Source: Leucobacter aridicollis (GTDB taxonomy: Bacteria > Actinomycetota > Actinomycetes > Actinomycetales > Microbacteriaceae). Taken from it: 64,000 nt of DNA. Below the pieces are notes generated by a model. It was not told the DNA's origin. It was given only the letters and a program-made list of their open reading frames with translations, and did not search any database. Position numbers and translations under genes: made by a program. Where the stretch lies: assembly GCF_013409595.1 (NCBI RefSeq), contig NZ_JACCBD010000001.1:682001-746000 (forward strand), read 5' to 3'. Below are positions 1 to 9,900 of this stretch, piece after piece (within the stretch, counting starts at the first letter, position 1; each line of letters begins with the position of its first letter).

Positions 1-1
1 A

Positions 2-910
2 GGCGACCCCCGCCTCATCCGCCTGAGCGACGACGTGTACGTCTTCGGCACGTACCCCTACTCCGGCCTCATCGTCACCGACGAAGGCTGCGTCGCCGTC
101 GATGGCCCCATGTCACCGCAGAACTCGGCGCTGTGGAAGGAGTTCATCGACAGCAAAGGCCCGCTGAAGTACCAGGTCTACTGCGAACACCACTCCGACC
201 ATGCGGTCTCCGCGCCGCTGCTGGAGCCCGAGGTGCTCATCACCTCGGAGACAACCGCGCTCGGCCTCGACTCCGACGAGGCGGCGCGCGAGGCAATGCG
301 CACCTGGGGGTCGTACCCTGACACCGCGCCCGAGTTCATCGACGCGTTCAAGATGCGGCGCCCGAATCTCACGTACCGCGGCCGCATGAACTTCGAGCTC
401 GGCGGCAAGCGGTTCACCCTGTTCGAGGCTCCGGGGCACACCATGGGCTCCACGGTTGTGCACGCCATCGACGATCGCGTCGCGTTCATCGCTGACACTG
501 GAACGACGCCCGCGATCCAGTCCGGTAACCCGGTGTCCTGGCTCACGACGATCGCCCTGCTCGAGACGCTCGACGTCGACTGGTATGTGCAGGGCCACTC
601 CGACCCGCTGAAGCGCGAGGACCTCCACTACTGGCGCACCAAGCTCCTCGCCGCCCTCGATCAGGCCCGCGCCGACCTCGCGAACGGGGTGACCCCACAA
701 GAGGTCGCGGGGCGGGGCGGGGTGCTCTCCGTCGTCGAGCTCCTGCGGAAGCCATTCGTCGGCCGAGGTGACATGCCTCCCGGGCTGCGCCAGGCGGCAG
801 GGACGACGCTGCAGGAGTGGGGCGTCGACCGCATGTACGAGGCGATTGCCGCCCACCCGACCGATGCGCCGGGCGCCGCGCTCGGCCCCGGCCTCCGCGA
901 GATCGTCTGA
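2..910 (+). CDS. MBL-fold metallo-hydrolase (5' end outside window)
   Basis: The reading frame is open to the window edge, so the true start lies upstream; 302 residues are visible. The fold is recognisable from the metal-binding motif HHSDH near visible residue 65, then a PGHTMGS histidine, an IADTG aspartate and a VQGHSD histidine, in the order expected for metallo-beta-lactamase hydrolases. The first motif is a degenerate HxHxDH, so the first metal site may differ from the textbook one. The C-terminal 90 residues look helical, as in alkyl-sulfatase or quorum-quenching-like MBL proteins, but the substrate cannot be told. No signal peptide can be judged because the start is missing. A strong hairpin follows the stop. 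Confidence 0.8.
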   Translation, partial: GDPRLIRLSDDVYVFGTYPYSGLIVTDEGCVAVDGPMSPQNSALWKEFIDSKGPLKYQVYCEHHSDHAVSAPLLEPEVLITSETTALGLDSDEAAREAMRTWGSYPDTAPEFIDAFKMRRPNLTYRGRMNFELGGKRFTLFEAPGHTMGSTVVHAIDDRVAFIADTGTTPAIQSGNPVSWLTTIALLETLDVDWYVQGHSDPLKREDLHYWRTKLLAALDQARADLANGVTPQEVAGRGGVLSVVELLRKPFVGRGDMPPGLRQAAGTTLQEWGVDRMYEAIAAHPTDAPGAALGPGLREIV

Positions 911-916
911 CCCGTC

Positions 917-948
917 GGGTGCGGCGAGCGTGCGTGCTCGCCGCACCC
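917..948 (+). terminator. Hairpin terminator after the MBL gene
   Basis: Perfect 13-bp stem (917-929 with 936-948) and a 6-nt loop, 7 bases after the stop codon. There is no T-run, which is common in high-GC actinobacteria. Confidence 0.65.
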
Positions 949-1077
949 TGTCTGGACCTCTCGCTGTGAGCGCAGGATCGCGGCCGTCGAGGTGTGAGCC
1001 AAGATACCGATCCTGCCGCGATAGCGTGAGACCCATCGCGCGCCAACTCGCCGGTGAAGCGGAGGGGTATCGGGTCC

Positions 1078-1416
1078 ATGGGGCTTCGGATCACGCTTGA
1101 GATTGAGAACCCGAACGAGCCGCCGGCGGTCGACGTGCACTCTGAATGGGCTCAGTTTGCCCTATGGATGTCAGGGAAGCACGGGTACGGTAACTTGGCC
1201 GGTCACGAGATTGGGTTGAGCCCTGAGCGGGTGCGAGCCTTGTGCGAATGGGGAGACCGGGCTGATGCCGTGTTTCCAGCCGATGATCCCGCGAGCTTCG
1301 AACTGTCGGACGATTTTCTGCAGGAGGGATACGAGCTGGCCCGGCGAGTTCGTGCGGAACTCCCCGCTGAATGGGTGGTCACCACCTTGGAACCCCGCGT
1401 CGAGGTCATCCGTTGA
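1078..1416 (+). CDS. Hypothetical protein, 112 aa
   Basis: I do not recognise this protein. The start at 1078 (M-G-L-R-I-T-L-E) is preferred over an in-frame ATG at 1054 because a purine-rich GGAGGGG lies at a good distance upstream. It is acidic, has no signal peptide or membrane segment, and has a mixed beta/alpha look with an amphipathic helix around residues 82-100 (ELARRVRAEL). It opens a patch of visibly lower GC that runs to about 2610 and also holds two related small proteins. A small immunity-like or antitoxin-like role is possible from size and context only. Confidence 0.55.
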   Translation: MGLRITLEIENPNEPPAVDVHSEWAQFALWMSGKHGYGNLAGHEIGLSPERVRALCEWGDRADAVFPADDPASFELSDDFLQEGYELARRVRAELPAEWVVTTLEPRVEVIR

Positions 1417-1724
1417 AGTCGCCCTCGACGACTGACGCGCATGAGTATCGGCCCCGCTCTCGCTTCGCATGCTTGGAGAACCCGTGCGGGACGAGATCTT
1501 GCACGGCGGGTGTGGGTTGGCACAGAGGCACGAAAAGCATACGCAAGGGTAATCGGAACTGCCTTGTATTGAAACGTGTGCCGGACCGCTCAGAACACTG
1601 GCCTGGCGATAATCCTCAGGAGCAAGAGTGGGACTGCAGCCAAGCTGCTGGAGTACTGTGATGGTTGCGGACGCGAGAAACATTCAACGCCACATTCGCT
1701 CGTGCCGAAGGGAGCTGGTTGTCG
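1417..1724. other. Gene-free stretch in the low-GC patch
   Basis: No convincing gene. Short open frames here lack ribosome-binding sites and family resemblance. A weak 6-bp inverted repeat (1482-1487 with 1501-1506) is the only structure noticed. It may hold the promoter for the gene at 1725 or decayed coding sequence. Confidence 0.4.
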
Positions 1725-2093
1725 ATGCACGTTCAGAGCTTGTCGGCCCTCAAAGAGGCGGTCGGTTCCCATTTTCAGGCGAAGGCGCGTTACCGGGGAA
1801 CCGTTCGTCATGATCCAGAGCGAGATCGAGAAGATGGCTTCGTGCGATTCTTGCTGTTTGACTCGTTTACTTTTGGTTTCGGCTTTTCGGGGGCACCTTA
1901 TACCTCGGTGAGTTGCTTCTACGAGGCCTCGGAGAGCTCGACAACAACCGTGCTGTTGGGTATCGACCTTGCCTTTGTCGAGAATGACGAGGAATCAATT
2001 TCGCGGGCGCTCGGCCACGTCGAGCAGTACTGTCGGCTTCGACTCCCGGACAAGTACCTGGACGCGTGGGAGGTGGCGCAGTCATCCAACTGA
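1725..2093 (+). CDS. Hypothetical small protein A of a tandem paralogue pair, 122 aa
   Basis: Family not recognised. The start at 1725 is chosen because GGAG sits about 10 bases upstream and because it gives the same length as its neighbour. The C-terminal half matches the protein at 2248-2607: both contain VLLGxDLxFVENxEE and end with RLRLPDKYLxAWExA. The N-terminal halves differ. There is no signal peptide or membrane helix; an aromatic-rich strand region (FDSFTFGFGFSG) lies mid-protein. Two diverged copies side by side in a lower-GC patch suggest duplication after acquisition. Paralogue arrays of this kind are common for immunity proteins of polymorphic toxins, but no toxin is visible. Confidence 0.6.
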   Translation: MHVQSLSALKEAVGSHFQAKARYRGTVRHDPERDREDGFVRFLLFDSFTFGFGFSGAPYTSVSCFYEASESSTTTVLLGIDLAFVENDEESISRALGHVEQYCRLRLPDKYLDAWEVAQSSN

Positions 2094-2247
2094 ACCTGAC
2101 CGTCCGTTCCTCGCTCAGAGATCCAAGTTGTAGTTGACTTGAGCCAGATGGCCTTCGGGTTCGAGATCGGTGCCGAATTCATGAATTGTGCCAACGAAAG
2201 CCTTGACCCGGTGGTCAAATTGACGAAGCAGTGGGAGGACTTCAGAC

Positions 2248-2607
2248 GTGACCTATGTGTCCGACCTTCGCGATCTGTATCGCAAGACTCAACTCACGAT
2301 TCGACAGTTTGGGAGTTGCACCTTCGCGTCCAGTGAACACCTTCACGTAGAGTTTGTCTGCTATGGCGCGCTGGTGTTTTATGTCGCAATGCCGCGGGAG
2401 CCGTATTCGAGCCTGTCGGTGAGCCATATCTACGGTCCGGACGGGAATTCCTCGCATGTGCTTCTCGGCCATGACCTCACTTTCGTGGAGAACACGGAAG
2501 AAGCTTTTTCGGCAGCCTTCGAGGTCGTGCGAGAGTTCTCGCGGCTTCGCCTCCCCGACAAGTACCTGGAGGCCTGGGAAGCGGCAGAACAGCGTAAGCG
2601 AAGCTAA
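2248..2607 (+). CDS. Hypothetical small protein B, paralogue of protein A, 119 aa
   Basis: GTG start at 2248 preceded by GGAGG at suitable spacing. It shares VLLGxDLxFVENxEE and the terminal RLRLPDKYLxAWExA with the gene at 1725-2093, so the two are paralogues; the first 60 residues have diverged strongly. It is soluble and acidic in the middle with a basic tail (EQRKRS). The DNA is about half GC (32 of 60 bases in 2281-2340), against 43 of 60 in 2941-3000 inside the next gene, which supports a foreign origin. Function unknown. A 12-bp-stem hairpin follows the stop immediately. Confidence 0.65.
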   Translation: MTYVSDLRDLYRKTQLTIRQFGSCTFASSEHLHVEFVCYGALVFYVAMPREPYSSLSVSHIYGPDGNSSHVLLGHDLTFVENTEEAFSAAFEVVREFSRLRLPDKYLEAWEAAEQRKRS

Positions 2608-2610
2608 GTG

Positions 2611-2648
2611 CACGAGTCTGCGCCGCGCAAAGGAGACGCAGACTCGTG
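2611..2648 (+). terminator. Hairpin after the paralogue pair
   Basis: Perfect 12-bp stem, CACGAGTCTGCG (2611-2622) with its complement (2637-2648), 14-nt loop. It lies between convergent genes and could stop transcription from the left. Confidence 0.6.
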
Positions 2649-2688
2649 CGTAGATCGGCTCAGCAACTGGGTCGCGCCGCCCTGCCGA

Positions 2689-2717
2689 TCCGCCGCCGGC
2701 GCAACACCGGCGGCGGA
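2689..2717 (-). terminator. Terminator of the deacylase operon
   Basis: 11-bp GC stem (2689-2699 with 2707-2717) and a 7-nt loop, 7 bases downstream of the minus-strand stop at 2725. No T-run follows. Confidence 0.6.
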
Positions 2718-2724
2718 CTCGCCC

Positions 2725-4008
2725 CTACGCCGCCTCGGTCACCCCGCACCAGGAGGCGAGGAACAGCGCCATCGACTGCGTGCACTTGCGGATGGACTCG
2801 ATGCTCACCCGCTCGTCGAAGCCGTGGATGTTCTCGGACACGGGCCCGTAGACGAGCGTCGGGATGCCGCCGTAGTTCACGAACACGCGCCCGTCGAGGT
2901 AGCCGGGGGTGGTGAAGCTCGTGAGCTCGCGCGAGAACGCGGTGCGGTGCGTCTCCTCGAGCAGCGCCTCCGCGTCGCTTCCTGGCTCGAGCACGTAGCC
3001 CTCGGCGTAGAAGCCGTCGCGGGTGAGCTGCACGTCGAACGCGCGTGATCCGTCGGCCGCGAGGGTCGCGCCGTCGACGCACTCGACGATCTCGCGCCAG
3101 GCGTCGTCGGCGGTGACGCCGGGGTAGGTGGCGACGCGCACGCGCACCTCGCACCAGGCGGGGACGCTCGAGGGCCAGTCGCCGCCCTGGATCCCGCCGA
3201 AGTTGAAGTTGATCGGGTGATCGAGGTCCTCGAAGTAGCGGTGGTTGCCGCGGTCGGCGTTCCAGCTTTCTTCGAGCACGCGGAGCGCCGAGATGACCCC
3301 GTAGGCCGCGTCGATCGCGTTGAAGCCGTTCGCCATCTCGCGCGGGTGGGTGGGGAAGCCTTCGATGCGAGCGGTGAACCAGAGGACGCCGACGTTGGCG
3401 CGCACGAGCGCGTCTTCCTCGGGCTCCGAGATGATCACGGCGTCGGCGGTGTATCCGCGCAGCAGCGCGGCGAGGGAGCCGTTGCCGGTGCACTCCTCTT
3501 CGACGACTGACTGCAGGTGCACGCGACCGGTGAGTTCGAGCCCGGCGGCGCGGATCGCGTCGAACGCGAACAGGTTCGCGATGAGGCCGGCCTTCATGTC
3601 GCCCGCGCCGCGGCCGTACATCCAGCCGTCGTTCACGGCCGCGTCCCACGGGGAGCGCGACCACTGCTGCTCGGGGCCCTCGGGAACGACGTCGATGTGT
3701 CCGTTGAGGATCACGGACTTGCCGGTGTCGGTGCGCGGGGCGTACGTGCCGACGACGTTGGTCATCTGCGTGTAGTCGACGGTCGACGGGCCGTAGCCGG
3801 GGTGGGCGGTGAGCTCGGGCGAGGCGATCGTCCAGCGGTCGACGTCGAGGCCGAGGTCGCGCATGCGCGACGCCATGAGGTCCTGCGCGGGTTCTTCCTG
3901 CGCGCGCAGCGACGGCGCCTCGACGAGGTCGATGGTCGCGGCGAGCTGCGCGTCGAAGTTCGCGTCGACGGCCTCGAGGATGCGGGCGGCGAGTTCGTTC
4001 TGGATCAT
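2725..4008 (-). CDS. M20-family ArgE/DapE-type deacylase
   Basis: Zinc-dependent amidohydrolase or peptidase of the ArgE/DapE branch of M20; 427 aa, the usual length. Visible ligands are GHIDVVP (His104, Asp106), GRGAGDMKAG (bridging Asp137) and VVEEE (catalytic Glu near 170), followed by the lid domain and the C-terminal metal-site region. AAAGGA precedes the ATG by 8 bases. It is the last gene after a PucR-type regulator and an MHS permease; the gap to the permease is 27 bases, so the two are probably cotranscribed. The likely job is cytoplasmic hydrolysis of an N-acyl amino acid or small peptide imported by the permease. The substrate is not determined by sequence. Confidence 0.85.
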   Translation of the reverse strand: MIQNELAARILEAVDANFDAQLAATIDLVEAPSLRAQEEPAQDLMASRMRDLGLDVDRWTIASPELTAHPGYGPSTVDYTQMTNVVGTYAPRTDTGKSVILNGHIDVVPEGPEQQWSRSPWDAAVNDGWMYGRGAGDMKAGLIANLFAFDAIRAAGLELTGRVHLQSVVEEECTGNGSLAALLRGYTADAVIISEPEEDALVRANVGVLWFTARIEGFPTHPREMANGFNAIDAAYGVISALRVLEESWNADRGNHRYFEDLDHPINFNFGGIQGGDWPSSVPAWCEVRVRVATYPGVTADDAWREIVECVDGATLAADGSRAFDVQLTRDGFYAEGYVLEPGSDAEALLEETHRTAFSRELTSFTTPGYLDGRVFVNYGGIPTLVYGPVSENIHGFDERVSIESIRKCTQSMALFLASWCGVTEAA

Positions 4009-4035
4009 GCGTGTGTTCCTTTCAGGGTGGGCGGG

Positions 4036-5367
4036 TTAGGCGTCGACAACGATGGGCTTGTCGCGGACTCGGAGCTTCTCGCCGAAGTAGCCGCCGACGG
4101 CGGTGAGGAGGGCGATGACGACGAGGATGAGCGCGGCGCCCCAGGACGCGTTGTTCGAGACGGTGAGCATCGCGGTCGCGATGAGCGGGAGGAAGCCCGA
4201 GGTGGCACCCGCGATGTTGTAGCCGAGCGCGACGCCCGAGTAGCGCAGCTTCGCCGGGAAGAGTTCGGCGAGTAGCGCGCCGGACACCGCGTACGCGATG
4301 GTGACGAGCATGATGCCGGCGGTGATCGCGACCGTGATCGCGACGGGCGATTTCGTGTCGATGAGCCAGAACAGGGGGAAGGAGGCGGCGGCGGTGAGGA
4401 TCCCGCCCCAGAACGTCACGCGGCCCGGGCCGACGCGCTCGGCGAACCTACCGGCGAGGACGGTCACGAAGATCTGCGCGACGGCGGCAATGAGGGTCGC
4501 GTTCACCATCACCTGACGGTCGACGCCGAGCGTGTTCGAGCCGTACGAGACGACGAACGTGGTGATCATGTAGAAGCCGCCGACGCCGAGCAGCGCGCTG
4601 AGCGTCGCGACGATGAGCCTGCCCCAGGCGAACCTGAAGACCTCGAACGCGGGCACCTTCGCGACCTCCTGCTCGGCGAGCAGGTCGGCGAAGATCGGCG
4701 ACTCCTCGACCTTCACGCGGATGTAGAGCGCAACGAGCAGCAGCGGGAACGCGAGCAGGAAGGGGATGCGCCAGCCCCACGCGTCGAACGCCTCGGGCGG
4801 GAGCATGAGCACGACGGCGAACGCGCCCGACGACAGCAGCGTGCCAACCGGCGAACCGATCTGCACGAGCGCGGCGAAGCGGCCGCGCTTCTCGGCGGGC
4901 GCGTGCTCCACGGCCATCGTCACGGCGCCGCCCCACTCGCCGCCGACGGCGAGCCCCTGCACGAGGCGGAGGATCGCGAGCATGATGGGCGCGGCGAGCC
5001 CGACCGACCCGAAGTCGGGGAGCACACCGATGAGCCCGGTCGCAACGCCGATCATCACGATCGTGATGAGGAGCGCGGGGCGGCGGCCGACACGGTCGCC
5101 GATATAGCCGAACAGGATCGCGCCGAGCGGGCGTGCGGCGAAGCCAACGCCGAACGTGGCGAACGAGGCGAGCAGCGCGGCCGTCGGGTTGAGCTCGGTG
5201 AAGAACAGCCGGTTGAAGACGAGCGCGGCGGCGGTGCCGAACAGGAAGTAGTCGTACCACTCGAGCGCGGTTCCGACGAACGCCGCGCGCGCGATCTTGC
5301 CGGCGTCCGCGCCGCTGATGGTCTGGAGGGGAGCGTGAGCCTTGGACCCCTGAACTGGTTGGGACAT
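4036..5367 (-). CDS. MFS transporter, metabolite:H+ symporter (MHS) family
   Basis: About 12 membrane segments in 443 aa. The N-terminal signature ALEWYDYFLFG is typical of MHS permeases (ProP, ShiA, KgtP group), and the loop-2/3 motif GYIGDRVGRRPAL is present. It should import a carboxylate-like or zwitterionic solute with protons at the cytoplasmic membrane. It sits directly before the M20 deacylase and after a PucR-type regulator on the same strand, suggesting a uptake-then-hydrolysis unit. The ribosome-binding site is weak (GGAA). The C-terminus (KLRVRDKPIVVDA) is short. Confidence 0.85.
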   Translation of the reverse strand: MSQPVQGSKAHAPLQTISGADAGKIARAAFVGTALEWYDYFLFGTAAALVFNRLFFTELNPTAALLASFATFGVGFAARPLGAILFGYIGDRVGRRPALLITIVMIGVATGLIGVLPDFGSVGLAAPIMLAILRLVQGLAVGGEWGGAVTMAVEHAPAEKRGRFAALVQIGSPVGTLLSSGAFAVVLMLPPEAFDAWGWRIPFLLAFPLLLVALYIRVKVEESPIFADLLAEQEVAKVPAFEVFRFAWGRLIVATLSALLGVGGFYMITTFVVSYGSNTLGVDRQVMVNATLIAAVAQIFVTVLAGRFAERVGPGRVTFWGGILTAAASFPLFWLIDTKSPVAITVAITAGIMLVTIAYAVSGALLAELFPAKLRYSGVALGYNIAGATSGFLPLIATAMLTVSNNASWGAALILVVIALLTAVGGYFGEKLRVRDKPIVVDA

Positions 5368-5525
5368 CTGCGTTCCAATCGTGCATCAAGACATCGATCG
5401 AGGCGCGCGCCGGGCGGGCGCGGAGGCCTCGGCCGCGACGCGAAGCGCGCCGGGCAGGATCGAGCCTAGGCGTCGAAATGCAGCGACAGAATGTCTAGAT
5501 CACCCCGAAATTACCTCGCCGGTGT

Positions 5526-6695
5526 TCATTCCGACACCGCCGGATCAGCGTCGGCGGGACCGACCCCGGCCGGACCGAGCACGGAAGGGCCGAGCGGCAG
5601 CACGAGCAACGCGATCGCGGCGTCGCGCGGCACGGTGAGGTCGAGCCCCGTGAGGCTCGTGAACGCCCGCAGGCGCTTGAACACCGTGTTGCGGTGCACG
5701 AAGAGGTCGTCGGCGGTGGCTTGGATCGATCCTGATCGCACGAACGCGCGCACGGTCTCCGCGAACCGCTCCCGCTCCTCGGCGGGCGCGGCGTGCCAGC
5801 CGCCGACAAGCTCGTGCTCGAAGCCGGCGACGAGGCTCGCGGCCTCGGCGCGCAGCAGCGGCGCGAACCCCTCACGCAGCGACGTCGGCGCGGTGCCACC
5901 GGTGGCGGCGAGCAGCGCGCGGGCGAGTGCGGCGGCGCGGGCGAGGGCGGCGACGCCGCGCACCTCGGAAACGTGCGCGCCGTCCTGCGCGAGGAAGCCG
6001 TCGGGCTCCGCGCCCGGGCGGGCTTCCCGCTCCCGAAACAGCACGGCGACGTCGCCGTCGATATGGAGGAGCGCCCCGCGCCACGCCTGCGTGGTGACTG
6101 CGACGCGGGGATCGTCGGCGCCGGGGAGTGCGACGAGCTCGAAGACGGCGTCGGCGCGCAGCCCGAGCAGCTCGACGGCTGCGGCGAGCGAGGCAGGATC
6201 GGTGTCGCTCGCGAACACCCGCGCGAGCGCGCGCTCTCGCGCCGTCCGCCGCTGCTGCGCCATCAGCTGCGACTCCTCGAGGAACGCGGCCTGCACCTCC
6301 GTCGCGTAGCGCTCGACGACGCCGAGGATCCGCTCGCCGTTCGCGACGAGCTCGTCGACGAGGTCGGGGTCCGCGGCGCGGTGCAGAGCCCGCCACAGCA
6401 CCCGGAAGTTGATGCGCACGCCCTCCATGAACTGGTCGATGCGCATGCCCTGGCGGGCGCGCTTGCGCCCGAGCTCGCCGGAGAACCTGGCCGAGCGTTC
6501 CGCGTCGTCCGCATCGCCGAGCCGGGCGAGGAAGATGTCGAACGCCCCGACGGCGGTGCGCTCGATGTCGTCCGCGGGGATGAGGCCCGCGGCGTACCCG
6601 TCAAGCTGCGCGAGTTCCGCGAGGAAGTCTGCGAGCAGGGCAGGAATGTCGCTGCGTACGCGGTCGAGCAGCACGGGCCAGGCGGAACCAGTCAT
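5526..6695 (-). CDS. PucR-family transcriptional regulator
   Basis: 389 aa. The C-terminal 50 residues carry the PucR helix-turn-helix (GSIQATADDLFVHRNTVFKRLRAF). The preceding region resembles the CdaR/PucR GGDEF-like middle domain, and the N-terminal 180 residues are helical. The start is set at 6695 (M-T-G-S-A-W) because the longer frame upstream reads through a large inverted repeat; no strong ribosome-binding site is seen, so the start is moderately sure. Such regulators usually activate neighbouring catabolic genes, here the MHS permease and deacylase. The first 12 codons and their upstream region are duplicated at 10781-10836. Confidence 0.8.
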   Translation of the reverse strand: MTGSAWPVLLDRVRSDIPALLADFLAELAQLDGYAAGLIPADDIERTAVGAFDIFLARLGDADDAERSARFSGELGRKRARQGMRIDQFMEGVRINFRVLWRALHRAADPDLVDELVANGERILGVVERYATEVQAAFLEESQLMAQQRRTARERALARVFASDTDPASLAAAVELLGLRADAVFELVALPGADDPRVAVTTQAWRGALLHIDGDVAVLFREREARPGAEPDGFLAQDGAHVSEVRGVAALARAAALARALLAATGGTAPTSLREGFAPLLRAEAASLVAGFEHELVGGWHAAPAEERERFAETVRAFVRSGSIQATADDLFVHRNTVFKRLRAFTSLTGLDLTVPRDAAIALLVLPLGPSVLGPAGVGPADADPAVSE

Positions 6696-6715
6696 GGGTT
6701 CTATTCTGGGGTGCG
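6660..6715. repeat. 56-bp direct repeat, copy 1 (PucR start region)
   Basis: Covers codons 1-12 of the PucR gene plus its immediate upstream sequence. Identical to 10781-10836 except one base (A at 6687, C at 10808). Confidence 0.9.
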
Positions 6716-6760
6716 GCGTGAGGTAGGGCGAGTGCTCCACCCGCTGGGCGACGCCGCACC
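6710..6760. promoter_or_regulatory. Long inverted repeat upstream of the PucR gene
   Basis: GGTGCGGCGT at 6710-6719 is the reverse complement of 6751-6760, spacer 31 nt, just upstream of the PucR start. It could be an operator or a leader hairpin. The sequence between the arms resembles a tRNA D-arm but cannot complete a tRNA. Confidence 0.4.
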
Positions 6761-6951
6761 GGGCCACGTCACCACCGTGACCCGGGGCGTGTTCAACGGG
6801 TGCCCGTGAGCCGCGACCTCCGCCCGGCCACCCTCCGGTAACTTTTGCGCCACCTTGCTTCCCTACGCTGACCTGAGCGTGCGGGGTTGCTCAGCCATGT
6901 CCTGGCAATTGCGCGCGCACCCCATAACTCAAGAAAGGTTTGCGTCAACTC

Positions 6952-9900
6952 GTGGCTTGGTTTAGACGAACACCCCTCACAACAACGCTCGCAGCCGGGC
7001 TCTGCCTCGGCATTGCCGTCGGCGGCATCACCCTCGCACCCCAGTCCGCTCTCACCGCCAGCTACGCTGCGCCCGACACCGGCGGCCTCGACCTCGGTGG
7101 CCGTGATTCGAGCCTGCTCCGCGCAGAGACTCGCCAGCTCGCCCCCGGGCTGAAGGCCACAAGCTTCGACAGGCTGCAGGGCGAGGGCTGGGTAACGGGC
7201 GACGTGCTCATCGCCGACCTCGGCACCCCGACTCTGTCTATGGATGTGCGCGACTCGGGCAGCCTCACGAGGCCGGCCCCGGTGACTGAGCACACGCTTG
7301 GCGAACACGCCGTGGCCGCGGTCAACGGATCATTCTTTGACATCAACAACTCCGGTGTCGCGCAGGGCACGAACGTTTCATCGAGCGAGGGCGTAAAGAC
7401 GACGAGCGGCTCGCCCGTTGAGAGCTTCACGCTGAGCGGCGGTATCGCGGCGATCCAGGCCCTGGCCTCGGCAGCCACCCTTGAAATCGGTGGCGCCACT
7501 CATGATGTCAGCACGGTGAACAACATCGGTATCCCCGCGAACGGCATCGGCTACTTCACACCGATGTGGGGCGAATACCCCGTCGCCCGGGCTATTGGTG
7601 GCCCGTCGAATATCGACCCGAAGTTTCTGCGCGTTGAGGTCGCCGACGGGGTCGTGACGCGCATCTCGTCTGATCTCGCTGAGATCACCGGGCCCACCGC
7701 CATCGCGGCCGGCACCGGGGTCGTGCTTGCGCGCGGCGATGCAGTTGACCTCTTCGCAGGCGTGAAGGCCGGCGACGCATTGCCCGTCACGGTCGCCGCG
7801 AGCTCCGACGTCGACCTCGCAATCAGCGGTAATCAGCGGCTCGTCATTGACGGCGCGGTCGTCGCAGAGGCAGGCAAGGGCGAGCCCCGCACCGCGGTCG
7901 GCGTGAGCGCCGACGGCAGCACGGTCTACGTCGTTTCCCTTGACGGGCGTCAGAGCCACTCACGCGGCATGGCGCTCGACGAGCTCGGAGAGTTCATGGT
8001 TGAGCTCGGCGCGCACAACGCGGTCAACCTCGACGGCGGGGGCTCAAGCACCCTGCTCATGCGCGAACCCGGCACGGACGCGCTGAGCGTCGGGAACGCG
8101 CCGTCTGACGGGCACCTGCGCAGTGTGCCGAACAGCCTCGTGTTCTCGTCGACGGCCCCAGACACTGGCCTTGTTGACGTCATGGTGGCCCCCGCGCCAA
8201 AGCTTGACGACGCAGACGCGGTCTTCCCCGGGTTCTCACGCACCGTGTCGGGCATCGGCCTCGACGCGAACCGCGGTGCACTCGCAACCGTGGGCGAGTT
8301 CTCGGTCACCGGTGACAACGCGACGCTCGCCGCCGTCGACGCCGACACCGCCAAGGTCACCGGCGTCGCCCCCGGCACAGCACCCGTCACGTTTACGGCA
8401 GAGGGCAAATCGGCGACCCGCGAACTGCGCGTGCTCGGCGACCTCGACAGGCTCCGCGCCAGCCAGAGCGTCATCGCCCTTGTCGACGAGAACGGCAGCG
8501 AGACCGTGACGATCACCGGCCTCGACAAAGACGGGTTCAGCGCGCCGATCGAGGCGTCAGACCTCACGGTGTCCGCGGGCGCAGACGTCTCAGTCGAGTC
8601 GCTCGACGGCAACACCTTCACGATCACCCCGCGGGTTGCCTCGGGTGCCGCGACAGTGTCGTTCTCGGCGGGCGACCGCCGCGTCGATGTCGCAGTAACC
8701 GTCGGCCTCGAAGAAGCCCCCGTGTCAGACCTCGCGAACGCGAAGGACTGGACCTTTCGTGCTGACCGCGCAACCGGCGAGATCGCGCAGACCACCGGGC
8801 CGAACGGTGAGGCCGCGCTGAAGCTCACCTACGACTTTGCCTCGTCAACGGGCACACGCGGTGCCTACGCAGTCGCGCCCGAACCGATTGAGATCGCTGG
8901 CCAGCCGAAGGCCCTCAAGATGTGGGTGCACGGCGACGGAAACAGCACCTGGCCGCGCCTGCAGATGAAGACCGGCGCGGGCACAACAATGAACATTGAT
9001 GGCCCGCACACTAGCTGGACGGGCTGGCAAGAGCTCACCTTCAACGTGCCCGTCGGCACTGCGTATCCCCTCAAGCTTGAGCGGGTGCGCATGATGGAGA
9101 CGTCAGCTGCGAAGCAGTACACCGGCGAGACGGCATTCGCAGGTATTCGCGCGGTCGTGGCCCCCGAGGTTGCACAGCCCGAGTCGCCGGTCGTGCACGA
9201 CCCGCTCGTCGTCACCAACGGCACCGTCGACAAGCGCGCGCAGCGCATCGCCGTGATGAGCGACGCGCAGTTCGTGGCGCGCAACCCAGAAGGCGCGAAC
9301 GTGCAGGGCGCGCGCCAGACCCTGCGCGAAATCCTCGCGGCGAAGCCGGAGATGTTTGTGATCACCGGCGACTTCGTCGACGAGGCCGCGCCCGAGGACT
9401 TCGACCTCGCGCGCAAGATCTTGGACGAGGAGATCGGCAACAAGCTCCCCTGGGTCTACGTGCCGGGCAACCACGAGGTCATGGGCGGTCCGATCGAGAA
9501 CTTCATCGCCGAGTTTGGCCCGACGAAGACGAAGCAGCAGGTGGGCGGCACCCTGGTCATCACCCTGAACACCGCGAATGGTAACTTCAACAGCTCGGAC
9601 AAGCAGCAGATGCGCTTCCTGGAAGACGCGCTTGCCGAGGCTGAGAACGACTCGACGATCACGGGCGTGCTCGTGTTCGCCCACCACCCGGTCGATGACC
9701 CGAAGAGCAGCAAGGATAGCCAGATCTCAGACCGCATCGAGGCGAAGCGGTATCAGGATCGGCTTGCGCAATTCCGTGCCGACACCGGCAAGTCAATCGC
9801 GTCGATCAACGGCCACGCCGGCGTCTTCCACGCGACGAGCCATGAGGGCGTATCGACGTTCCTCAGTGGAAACTCGGGCAAGTCACCGTCGAGCTCACCC

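Noticed and set aside
113..1036. Minus-strand open frame of about 300 codons
   Set aside because: Antisense to the MBL-fold gene, which has intact metal motifs; the minus frame shows no family pattern.
3517..4275. Plus-strand open frame opposite the deacylase and permease
   Set aside because: Shadow of real minus-strand genes; composition is Val/Asp/Gly/Arg-rich with no ribosome-binding site.
6710..6760. tRNA-like D-arm on the minus strand
   Set aside because: The sequence between the inverted-repeat arms resembles a D-arm (GCCCAGCGGGTGGAGCA), but the arms are 10 bp and only 31 nt apart, and no anticodon arm or T-loop can be fitted.
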